From positions 1,240,001-1,304,000 of the forward strand of contig NZ_JACGWZ010000001.1 of NCBI RefSeq assembly GCF_014137975.1: a stretch of DNA of 64,000 nucleotides, read 5' to 3'. The notes beneath the pieces were generated by a model. That model saw only the letters and a list, made by a program, of their open reading frames with translations. It was not told the origin of the DNA and ran no database searches. Below, one piece after another: positions 25,361 through 33,281 of this stretch; position 1 is the first letter of the stretch, and every line of letters begins with the position of its first letter. Source of the stretch: Halosaccharopolyspora lacisalsi. GTDB taxonomy: Bacteria; Actinomycetota; Actinomycetes; Mycobacteriales; Pseudonocardiaceae. A program made the position numbers and the translations under genes.

Positions 25361-25407
25361 ATGTGGGGACCAACCGCCGGATACCCGGCGGTTGGTCCCC
25401 ACATGCC
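25358..25407. terminator. Perfect 23-bp-stem hairpin
   Basis: 25358-25380 (starting GGCATGTGGGGACC) is the exact reverse complement of 25385-25407, around the loop ATAC. It follows the stop of the 25427-25684 gene by 19 bases and so probably terminates it. Its left arm coincides with the break in the transposase remnant. Confidence 0.72.
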
Positions 25408-25426
25408 GCGCTGTGAGGGTGGTTGG

Positions 25427-25684
25427 TCAGGCGTACTCGCTGTCGGCACGGCGCCGGGACTCGTGCCATCGTTGCCGTACTTCGGCGCGTTCTCCGGCGC
25501 TGAGCCCTTGAGAGTCATCCTGGCGGTCTTCCTCGCGTTCGGCGGCTTCCTCGATTCGTTTGGCAATGGCTGTGGCAGCTTCATCGCCGGTCAAGCCGTC
25601 GAACTGGCTGTCGCGGATGTCGTCATGGATGCACCGCGCGATGAATCGCAGCGTCGGCACGTGGTCCGGCGTGGTCACGGTCAC
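25427..25684 (-). CDS. Small hypothetical protein
   Basis: An 85-residue acidic helical protein (LRFIARCIHDDIRDSQF, AATAIAKRIEEAAEREED). No motif recognised. The strong hairpin right after its stop and good codon usage support a real gene. It precedes a transposon remnant; function unknown. Confidence 0.5.
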   Translation of the reverse strand: MTVTTPDHVPTLRFIARCIHDDIRDSQFDGLTGDEAATAIAKRIEEAAEREEDRQDDSQGLSAGERAEVRQRWHESRRRADSEYA

Positions 25685-26129
25685 GATCGTAGCGCTACTT
25701 ACCAGCCACTCGCCGTAGCAACGAGGCCGGTACAGGCGAGCTTAGCGTCGGATTTCTGCCGGATGGTCCCAGTGCCCCGAGAGCACGATGATCGCGGCGA
25801 GCACCGACCATCGCCCCACCCGAGAGGACCCGACCATGCACGTGCTCATCCCCGACAGACGCAGCGCCATCGTCCGTGCCCCCCACGGGCACCCTGGCGC
25901 TGACCGCAGTGCAGGACAACACCGCCCAGCTGACCGTGCTCAATCCCTGAACTCGCTAGCTGGGCCTTTATGGCCATGACCAACTCGCCGCACGCCAAGT
26001 CCCACTACCGACGACGTAAAAGGGGGTCGGCCGGAGTACGTCAGAAACCTGCCACGGTGCCTCGACTGGAGGTGCCCTGGCCGAAAGGCGCGTCAGCTTG
26101 GCCAGCGAAGAAGCAAGCCAAAGGTCAAC
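25685..26129. other. Interval of repeat debris
   Basis: No intact gene. It holds the 25788-25857 copy of the small-ORF start found at 4361 and leads to the solitary Tn3-like end at 26130. Confidence 0.4.
25788..25857 (+). repeat. Second copy of the 4361-4430 small-ORF start
   Basis: ATGATCGCGGCGAGCACCGA and the following 50 bases match 4361-4430 with very few changes, coding MIAASTDHRPTRED-PTMHVLIPD before the reading diverges. It marks the former presence of a second integrase-linked unit here; the matching decayed integrase is 1.4 kb further on. Confidence 0.75.
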
Positions 26130-26167
26130 GGTCTTCGGTGGTAAGAGCCTGCCAGCCCCAGACCCCT
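26130..26167 (-). repeat. Solitary Tn3-like 38-bp end
   Basis: On the minus strand it starts GGGGTCTGGGGCTGGCAGG and then CTCTTACC. It resembles 4850-4887. It touches the 3' end of the 26176-27024 gene. Confidence 0.35.
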
Positions 26168-26175
26168 CCATCGAG

Positions 26176-27024
26176 TCATGTCCCGAGTCGACGGAGGATG
26201 TTTGCGAGCAGAACGACCGTGTCCGACGCGATTCCTGCCTCGCGGCGGTTCGGTGTCGTCTGGTGCTTGACTTGGTGAGCTGCTGCGACGGCTCGTTTCG
26301 CCAGGCCGCGAAACTCCTCGTTCGGTGCCCCTGGCAGCTCGGCCTCGATGTAGCGATCGATACGCTGCTTGGACTTGTTGACTGGAGGTTCGGTTTCTCC
26401 AGGGCGAAGGTGCTGAGCTGGGTCGTATACGGTCCGGCTGAGCGCTTCGATCACTCCCACACAGTGGGTGCCCACTGCCCGGTAGTCCTGCGGGGTCGAT
26501 GCCGTGCGGAAGCGTCGACGCAGTTCCCGGATCTCCTCATCCACGGCTGACCAACCCGTTGCGCGTCGCGGTGACACAGGCTCGGCTAGCTCGTCGAGCG
26601 AGGCCTCTTCCATCCGGGTCAGCTGTGTGACGAGTGGTTCGAAAAACGTCTCGAGTATGTCTCGACGCGCTTGCCAACTACCGCTGGCTCCATTGCGGCT
26701 CCAGTATGAACGGAACCTGGTGAAGTCACGGAACGGCAGCTCTAGCGTGATTGACAGTCGTTTCAACACAGCATGGAGTGCCCTGATCGCGAGTGCGCTT
26801 TCCTTGTCCGTGAGTCGTGCCCGACCGTGAGTGCCATAAGCTTCAAGTTCTTCGTGTACGAGGTCGGTGAGACCTTGCGCGACTTCCAGCTCATCGTGAT
26901 CTGGAGTAGGTCCACGTCGAACAGCGTCGACAAGCGTGCCGTCGAACTTGAGCTTGGTCTGCCACGGCTCGGCGTTGGGCCCCCAACTGTCGTCTGCCTC
27001 GTAGAAGAAGTCATCGCTCTGCAC
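26176..27024 (-). CDS. Hypothetical protein, possibly HEPN/abortive-infection-like
   Basis: A 282-residue soluble protein. The N-terminal 170 residues are helical and charged without a known motif. The C-terminal 110 residues (DYRAVGTHCVGVIEALSRTV, SKQRIDRYIEAELPG, FRGLAKRAVAAAHQVKHQTT, then ASDTVVLLANILRRLG) have the helical layout of Abi_C/HEPN-type domains from phage-defence and stress proteins. No catalytic RxxxxH motif is certain. It stands alone between element debris. A role in defence is inference only. Confidence 0.55.
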   Translation of the reverse strand: MQSDDFFYEADDSWGPNAEPWQTKLKFDGTLVDAVRRGPTPDHDELEVAQGLTDLVHEELEAYGTHGRARLTDKESALAIRALHAVLKRLSITLELPFRDFTRFRSYWSRNGASGSWQARRDILETFFEPLVTQLTRMEEASLDELAEPVSPRRATGWSAVDEEIRELRRRFRTASTPQDYRAVGTHCVGVIEALSRTVYDPAQHLRPGETEPPVNKSKQRIDRYIEAELPGAPNEEFRGLAKRAVAAAHQVKHQTTPNRREAGIASDTVVLLANILRRLGT

Positions 27025-27259
27025 AGCAGAAGCATCGTACTAGTCGATCTCGACGAGCAGTTTCGGCACACGTACGCCTCACAAAGCTGATCCGGCGTGG
27101 ACGTCTCCGTCTGCTCACCTCCAGCACCTCTACGAGGCGACTCGCGCATCATCTCGCGCACTCTAGTCTAGTGTCAGATAATGGCGTATTACCGGACAAA
27201 CAGGGAGGTAGGTCCTGGGAAAACACCCGCGAGCCTGCCCCCCTTTTGTGTCCGTTATC

Positions 27260-28342
27260 TGACAAATGGCCAGGAGGCGGCTCATGGCGATCGCACGACA
27301 CCTGCGCTCGGTGGATGCCGGTGGCTCGCGGGCGTTCCGGTCGTCGAGGCGATCTCTGCGTTCCTGCGATGGCTGAGCACCAAGCGGGGTCCGGTCCAGG
27401 CGGGCCACCTCGTCAAAGACGGTGCGGTCCTCCAAGTCGGCGCTGCCGAGAGCGTTGACTGGACTGGCCACGGTAGACGAACTGGCCATCGAAGCCGGTG
27501 GGCAGCGGCTGCGGGCCAACGCGTGCGCATCGCTTGGGGACACCAGGCGCCGTCGACGTTCAACGCCAAACGCGCGGCTGTTGCCTCTGCGTTGTCGTAC
27601 TTCCAGCGTGAGGGAGGGCTTCCCACCGACGCATAGCCATTGAAGGGACTGGGGCGCGAGCCCGAGCCGAAGTCCGCTGGTCGGGTGCGAGACCGCGGTG
27701 AGATCGATCGGCTCATCACCGCCAAAACCCGGCCCCTGCAGGGCCGGGCGCTGTTCTCCCTGCTGTACAGCACCGCCGCGCGCTGCGAGGAAGTCCTCGC
27801 CCTGGACATCGGCGACCTGGACCGCGCGAACCGGCGCGCCCGGGTGACTCGCAAGGGCGGACGGCCCGATGAGCTGATGTATGACATCCGCACCGCTCGG
27901 CTGCTCGGGCAACTGCTCGGCACCCGCACCTCGGGGCCGGTGTTCCTGTCCGACCGCACACCCCGTGATGGGACCGTCCGCGACACCGATTGCGACCCCG
28001 AAACCGGGCGGCGCCGGATGACGTATCGCACCGCCGCCCGACACCTCGCCACCGCCACCGGCGGATGGGCCCCACGACCTGCGGCACTCCCGGCTGGCCC
28101 ACGCCGGCGAAGACGGCGCCACCGAGGCCGACCTGCTCAACCTCTCCGGCCACGAGGACTGTCGCACCCTCCAGCGCTACCGCACGCCTTCCAAAGAAGG
28201 TGCCCATTCCCGTCTGGGCGACCTCGACGTGCAGCGTGGCACCTGGACACAAGGCACGAACGCGATCACCATCCGACTGGCTGAGGTCGATGCCGAGCAA
28301 CCGCCAGGACAGACCGCGGTGCCGCTGCCCGAGCACGAGTAA
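27260..28342 (+). pseudogene. Tyrosine recombinase, decayed
   Basis: Three reading frames together give a relative of the 3351-4364 integrase: FNAKRAAVASALSYFQREGG up to a TAG near 27635, then LLYSTAARCEEVLALDIGDL and VTRKGGRPDEL, then after a frameshift near 28065 HDLRHSRLAHAGEDGA, LSGHEDCRTLQRYRTPS and a short tail to TAA at 28340-28342. The box-I Arg, Lys, His-x-x-Arg, His and Tyr are all still recognisable, but stop and frameshifts exclude function. Upstream, TGTCAGATAA (27174) and TTATCTGACA (27254) form an inverted pair. Confidence 0.85.
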
Positions 28343-28355
28343 AGCGGCGTCAGGT

Positions 28356-28399
28356 ATCAACGAAGTCCCGGCCTGGAAGTTGGCCGGGACTTCGTTGAT
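28356..28399. terminator. 18-bp-stem hairpin terminator
   Basis: ATCAACGAAGTCCCGGCC at 28356-28373 pairs exactly with 28382-28399 around an eight-base loop. It lies between the convergent integrase pseudogene and the secreted-protein gene. Confidence 0.75.
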
Positions 28400-28440
28400 G
28401 CTGCTAATCATCGCCGGGCTCGGTCGCCGGTCCGAAGTGA
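28388..28440 (+). repeat. Dispersed repeat, copy 1 (copy 2 at about 60796-60848)
   Basis: About 50 bases including GGGCTCGGTCGCCGGTCCGA, preceded by TTGATGCTGCTAATCATCGC, recur near 60796-60848 with a few changes. In copy 1 it fills the space between the terminator arm and the stop of the secreted-protein gene. Nature unknown. Confidence 0.6.
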
Positions 28441-28833
28441 TCAGGCGGTGTCGTATCTCCAGCCACTGCAGTTGGCGAAGTAGCCCCCGTACAGTTCGCA
28501 GGCCTTGTAGCGCACGGAAGTGCCCTCGGCGTAGGACAGGTTCTTGTCGACCGCAGCGCCGTAGTAGCCGTTGTAGTTGGGCACTTCGTGACGCCGGTCC
28601 CAACCGTTGCCGGTCTTGACGTCCAGCACGCCGACCGTGTCGCGGCCATCGAAGGCGTAGTCGTGCACGATGAGGTGTTCTCCGTAGGATTCGAAGTCCA
28701 CCCCGGCCGAACCCTCCGCGTTGACGACGCTGCCACTGGCGTAAGCCGGTGCCGCGGCCAGCGTTACCGCTAACAGGCAACTGCCCACAGCGGCGCCGAA
28801 AGAGGTCAGGCGTCTCGTTTTGAGGTTATCCAC
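28441..28833 (-). CDS. Small secreted protein (family shared with 23468-23839)
   Basis: A 130-residue protein with a signal peptide (GAAVGSCLLAVTLAAAPAYA). The mature part shares its layout with the 23468-23839 protein: ESYGEHLIVHDYAFDG, YNGYYGAAVDKNLSYAEG, SVRYKACELYGG and CSGWRYDTA. It has two cysteines rather than four. No known domain recognised. A terminator hairpin follows. The two genes look like distant paralogues exported to the cell surface or medium. Confidence 0.72.
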   Translation of the reverse strand: MDNLKTRRLTSFGAAVGSCLLAVTLAAAPAYASGSVVNAEGSAGVDFESYGEHLIVHDYAFDGRDTVGVLDVKTGNGWDRRHEVPNYNGYYGAAVDKNLSYAEGTSVRYKACELYGGYFANCSGWRYDTA

Positions 28834-29451
28834 AGCATCTCCCAGTCAGTACTTCAGCTCGCTGCCGGGCAACCCTGGATATTGTTGCCCAACAGAACTG
28901 ATCCCTGGTGGATCCCTTGTAGTCTAAACAAACCAGGAAATCCGGAGAACGAGAATCAACTCGAGCAACCCGGATGGAGCAACGTCATCGACCGGAACGG
29001 CGGCACGGAGGGCCGAAACGACACCCAAGTGGATGATCGGAGTGCGCCAGTAACCTGCTCGCAGCTTCGCCCAGAAGCCTCTTCGGTACAGCACCAATAG
29101 ATCGAATCCGATCATCATCAGTGACAGAAGGAGACGGCATGGGCACGGACGAAACGGCAGGTCCGATTCCGGATCGGGTCACACTGGTCGGGGTCTGCAC
29201 GCGCTGCCGTTGGTGTAGCTGATCTCCATACCAGCGTGTTCGCCTCCGTCGAGCATCGTCATCGTGTGCTGGGCGATCCTGCCCGGAGTCTGCTGCACCG
29301 AGTTCTGCGCGGGCAGATCGCGAGCCATGGGACAGCGTCTGTCCCAGCGCGTCCAGCTGCCTGTCTGCTTCCACGCTCGCCGACTTTCCAGTGCTGTGAC
29401 CGAGTGAAAACCACCGGCAGCAGCCGACTCGGGTCGGCTGCTGGTGTGCGC
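28834..29451. other. 618-bp interval without a supported gene
   Basis: Only a 49-codon minus-strand frame (29179-29328, MARDLPAQNSVQQTPGRIAQ) is worth noting; its reading frame is closed upstream and no family fits. No repeats or hairpins of note. Confidence 0.35.
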
Positions 29452-29628
29452 TCAGTACTCGTCGTCTTCGTCGACGATCACGCGTCCGTCGGGGCCGACC
29501 AGACGCTGTGCGTGGCCGATGGCTTCGTGTGCCTCGTCGCCGTCGACGAAGGCCGCGTACTGCCCGTTCGCGGTGGTGATCTGCCAGCCGCGGACGGGGT
29601 GGGCGGCCACGTGCAGGACCTGGGCCAT
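29452..29628 (-). CDS. DUF2188-like small protein
   Basis: A 58-residue protein beginning MAQVLHVAAHPVRGWQITTA, with GAGGGGAGGG upstream of the ATG at 29628. The pattern of a short beta-hairpin followed by DEAHEAIGHAQRLV and a C-terminal strand (GPDGRVIVDED) matches the small DUF2188-type proteins. It follows the STAS gene by 32 bases and is probably cotranscribed. Function unknown. Confidence 0.65.
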   Translation of the reverse strand: MAQVLHVAAHPVRGWQITTANGQYAAFVDGDEAHEAIGHAQRLVGPDGRVIVDEDDEY

Positions 29629-29660
29629 GATGCCCTCCCCTCGAGTCTCGGTGGTGCGGG

Positions 29661-30119
29661 TCAACTGCTGGTGGTCGGCGTGAGCGATCTCGTGGGGGTG
29701 AGTCGGATCTCGGAAGCCTCGGCGGCGGTTTCGACACTGTCGGTGTAGGCGAACTGGTCGGCCACCTCCAGCAGCGCCAGCAGCCGGTCGACGGTCCTGT
29801 TGCCGGTGAGCAGCCGCAGGGCGGTGTCGCCCATGAGCCCGCGATGACGGGCTTCCAACAAGGCGACGACAGCAGCGGTGGACAACAACGTCACCCGGGA
29901 CAGGTCCAGCACGACGACGTTGGCCGTCTGGACGAAGCGGGTCCGCATCGACTCGGCGAACCGCGTCGCGGCGTGGCTGTCGAGATCGCCGGCGGCCTGC
30001 AGGACCTCCATGCCCGGAGCTGGTCGGTAGCTCCGGAACCGCGGCCGCTCGACCGGCGAGGGTGGTACCGGCGGCCTCGGGGAAGACGTGCCGTGGTCCC
30101 TCATCCCGGACTCGGGCAT
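29661..30119 (-). CDS. STAS-domain anti-sigma factor antagonist
   Basis: A 152-residue protein with one STAS domain (about 35-135): VLQAAGDLDSHAATRFAESM, then NVVVLDLSRVTLLSTAAVVA with the conserved Ser that is phosphorylated by the partner anti-sigma kinase, and LRLLTGNRTVDRLLALL. GGAGGTGAG lies before the ATG at 30119. Such proteins free a sigma factor by binding its anti-sigma factor when unphosphorylated. No kinase or sigma gene is adjacent, so the partner lies elsewhere. Confidence 0.85.
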   Translation of the reverse strand: MPESGMRDHGTSSPRPPVPPSPVERPRFRSYRPAPGMEVLQAAGDLDSHAATRFAESMRTRFVQTANVVVLDLSRVTLLSTAAVVALLEARHRGLMGDTALRLLTGNRTVDRLLALLEVADQFAYTDSVETAAEASEIRLTPTRSLTPTTSS

Positions 30120-30934
30120 AGCTCACCTCCGCAAACATGCGCACGGGACTTCCCACCAGCTGCCGGCTGGAAGGCGATTCCCTGTCACTCTAAAGCCATG
30201 CAGGCCCGTAACCAGCGAAGATGACATTTAGCGTTAATCACACTACATAGAGTTCCAGACGGAGGTCTCGTGTTCCCGCCTGGTTACACGAGTCAGTCAC
30301 GCAACTCGTCTCGGTGGCACTGGTCCGGTTGCTGTATGCACACAACTTTCTGACGAGCTCGGTCGATGAGCTCGGAGGGTGCGAGTCGCCGATGAAGCTG
30401 GCGAAATGATCTCCGGTCAAGATCGTGCGGCGTGGAACCCGCCGCCGCACCTCCGGACACCGTCGGGAAGGCCGGAGCTCTCGAACGGGGGGGCCCCAGT
30501 AAGGGGATCTTGCTGATGTGTGCTGGCACGGTCGTCTCCCGAACCTGGAGGTCGAGGTCAAAATCGGACACGAGCCGCCTCATGGGGGCACCATTGCGTG
30601 CTGCAGGGCAGTTCCGGCGAGCACGCAAGTGACCGTTGGAGAGCGATCCAGTTATTGGGAGTTGTGGTCTTTCCCGGTCCGAACAGGCGCGGTAGGCAGC
30701 TCTCTTTGTATTCGTTTTCGGAGGTTCTGTCGTGAATGCGGTGAAACGGGACCACGATCGGCCGTGCCAGCGCATTTTTCTCCTGCCTCGCCTCGGAAGG
30801 GCAAGGACCCGGTGGTCGATCAAATTGCCACGGCCGCTGCTCCGGAACGTTCGATGTCGTCTTGCCCCCGGGTGTGCTGCACGGTGGCGAGCGTGGTTGT
30901 CCGCCGCAGCGGGAACGGTCCAGATGTCTTGATC
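30120..30934. other. Interval of decayed sequence
   Basis: No intact gene. Minus-strand stretches such as ELIDRARQKVVCIQQPDQCH (about 30300-30400) look like worn coding sequence but cannot be assigned. Confidence 0.35.
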
Positions 30935-31115
30935 GTGACCGCGTTGGTGGAAGCGACTCCTCGACGGCCGTTGAACAGCAGCTGATCGACTTGGTGGTGA
31001 TGGACGCCGTGGGCGTTGAAGTGGGCGATGAGCGCACTGGCATCGAGAGTGATCACGCGGGCCAGTCCTTGCGTAGGTCTGCGAGCTGGTGGTCGTTGCA
31101 TGCACCGGTCACACC
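30935..31115 (-). pseudogene. VapBC-type toxin-antitoxin remnant
   Basis: On the minus strand a frame ending HQLADLRKDWPA-stop overlaps the GTG at 31056 as GTGA. The second frame reads ITLDASALIAHFNAHGVHHH, the start of a PIN-domain (VapC-like) ribonuclease with its first catalytic Asp, and continues QVDQLLFNGRRGVASTNAV. After about 30935 it falls apart, and no second Asp cluster follows. The 4-nt overlap of an antitoxin tail with a PIN start is typical for this family. Antitoxin N-terminus and toxin C-terminus are both lost. Confidence 0.6.
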
Positions 31116-31656
31116 AGCCACGCCCTGGCTAACCACGTGCCCATCCGGTCAACGTCTACCTGTGCGTAAGGTCCTCATCGACGGCGGCCTCGGTGGCCCG
31201 GTGGCGGGCTGAACGGCAGGCGGCAGTCCAGTGGTGCTACTGCGGTGCTCGTCCGTACCTGTTGGCCGACCAGTGCCTGTTGTCCTTTCTCGACCCTTGA
31301 TGGGAAGAGCTGAACCTGGGCGGTTGGGTCGTTGTTCCGGACATGAGTGACTAGATCGGTGGAGCTGGCCAACGGGACTGATCAGGCTGGCCAACGAGCG
31401 CCCGATCCGGCCGAAGAGAGTACGACGAGCGCGTCACCGAAGCGCACTCGGTCGAGGGCGGCGGCTGGTTCGGTGGCGAGGAGGTCGTTGTCGATGTGGT
31501 GCGCGGCGCTGAGCTCACGAGTTGCACGTCGAGGCGTTCGAGGCAAATACCGACTGGACGGTATGCACATCGGTGCTCGGCATCTAAACTCGGGTGACCT
31601 TCGTGCGGTAGCGAGTGCTGTCGCTACGAAAGTCCGACTACGACAGGGAGTTGTCG
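31116..31656. other. Interval without a supported gene
   Basis: Several overlapping frames but none convincing. A minus-strand tail (TEPAAALDRVRFGDALVVLS, about 31382-31480) may be the end of a lost gene. Confidence 0.3.
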
Positions 31657-32034
31657 ATGGCAGTCGATCCTTCGGGGGCCGATCTCGCATGCATGCTGGA
31701 CGAAGTTCCGGACGGGCCCATCGTGATGCTCAACCTGCTGCGGTTCGCCCCGGACGGCCGCTCCTCGTACGAGGAGTACTCGCGGCGGGCGGGGCCCTTG
31801 CTTCAGCGGTACGGAGGCGAGGTCCTCTACGCCGGCGATGGAACGACGCCCCTGGTTGCCGAGGCAGGACAGGACTGGGACGCGGTGCTGCTCGTCCGAT
31901 ATCCCGATCGGGAGGCGTTCAGCCGCATGGTCGCGGATCCCGAGTACCAGGAGATCACCGGTCTGCGCGCCCGCGGGCTCGCCGAGGCCGTGCTCCAGCC
32001 GACTCTCCCCTGGGGCTCGCGTCGCGAATCCTGA
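31657..32034 (+). CDS. DUF1330 family protein
   Basis: A 125-residue alpha/beta-barrel-type protein: GPIVMLNLLRFAPDGRSSYE, RYGGEVLYAGDG and FSRMVADPEYQEITGLRARG fit the DUF1330/dimeric alpha-beta family. The ATG at 31657 has AGGGA upstream; an earlier in-frame start adds 14 poorly fitting residues. The biochemical role of the family is unknown. It stands alone, next to an IS3-type element. Confidence 0.78.
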   Translation: MAVDPSGADLACMLDEVPDGPIVMLNLLRFAPDGRSSYEEYSRRAGPLLQRYGGEVLYAGDGTTPLVAEAGQDWDAVLLVRYPDREAFSRMVADPEYQEITGLRARGLAEAVLQPTLPWGSRRES

Positions 32035-32257
32035 CGACCTCGGTCGGCGAGTGGACGTTGGGCCGACCGTAGGAGTGGATCACCGTACTACGAGGCCGAC
32101 GCCCCGGCGGCCCGGTAGGCGGCTGGTGCCAGGAGCCCGTCGAGTCTGCTGGTCACTCCGGGGCAGGCCGGTGCACGTGATTGTCGCCAAGGCCTACCCC
32201 TTGCGGGGCATTCGTCAGTATCTGCGGTGTCGCGGTATCGCCACCCTCATTCCGGAA

Positions 32258-33281
32258 TGACCTCCCCCTCCTGGAAGCCGAACACGTGTTATGCGGCTTG
32301 GGGGAGCTGTTGATCGTGCTTCCATTGTTCGGGGGCGGGCGTAACCCAGGGGCGAGTGTAGTCGTCGGCGGTTGTACCAGGTGTGAATCCAGCTGAAGAC
32401 CGCCTGTCGTGCCTGGGCACGGGTAGTGAAGTGGTGTCGGTGCACGAGTTCTTGCTTCAGCGCTGGAGAAAAACGGCTCGATGACGGCGTTGTCCCAGCA
32501 TATCCCGGTGCGCCCGGGTGAACGCCGGATGCCCAGCTCGGCGCAGTGCTCGGCGAACCGGGAGCTGGTGTATCGACGTCCTCTGTCGCTGTGAAAGGTC
32601 ACGCCGGCGACGTTGCCGCCGTGGGCGGTCACTGCGGTGTCCGGGCAGTCGGTGAACGACTGCGGTGCGCAGGTGGTTGGTCATCGCATAGCCGAGCACG
32701 CGGCGTGAGCCGATGTCGAGCACGACGGCCAGATACGACCAGCCCTGGGCGGAGACATAGGTGATGTCGCCGACCCAGCGCTGGCCCGGCACACCAGGCG
32801 TGAAGTCTCGATTCAGCAGATCCGGTGCGGACTCGGGATCAGAGGCAGGTACCTTGGTGCGCACCTGCTTGCGCGGGCTCGCCCCCACGATGCCGTGTTC
32901 CCGCATCAGTCGTTGCACGCGTTTGTGGTTGACCACCCAGCCCTGGCGGCAAGGCTCATGAGCTCGTTTGAACAGGGCACGCTCCATCCGCAGTTTCGCG
33001 TTTTCCTGCTCGAGCTCCTGCATCCTGGCCCGTTCCTCGGTATTCAAGCCCTCTTGCTGTCCGGGGTCGAAGTGGGTCTGCTTGACCCAGTTGTCCAGAG
33101 TCGAGTCATCCATCCCCAGATCTCGGATGGCCTCGGCTACCGACTTGCCACCGGTGAGTACCAGCTCCACAGCCGTCCCGCTTGAACTCCGCCGAGAACG
33201 TCCGACGAGTCCGTTGTCGTTCCTCTGCCACGCGGCCACTCTCCAACCAACACGAGCGTCCGGTCCACCGGGGGAACCTCA
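32258..33281 (-). mobile_element. IS3-family element, degenerate
   Basis: 1024 bp with imperfect ends (TGACCTCCCCCTCCTGGA at the left; minus strand TGAGGTTCCCCCGGTGGA at the right). The transposase is broken: an OrfA start (RTRRTFSAEFKRD) shifts into AVELVLTGGKSVAEAIRDLG and then, after an internal deletion, joins an OrfB part with RWVGDITYVSAQGWSYLAVV (first Asp). Further shifts lead to FHSDRGRRYTSSRFAEHC (second Asp), CWDNAVIEPFF (Glu) and a C-terminus with YNRRRLHSPLGYARP. Inactive. Its right end touches and supplies the stop codon of the CoA-transferase gene. Confidence 0.82.
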
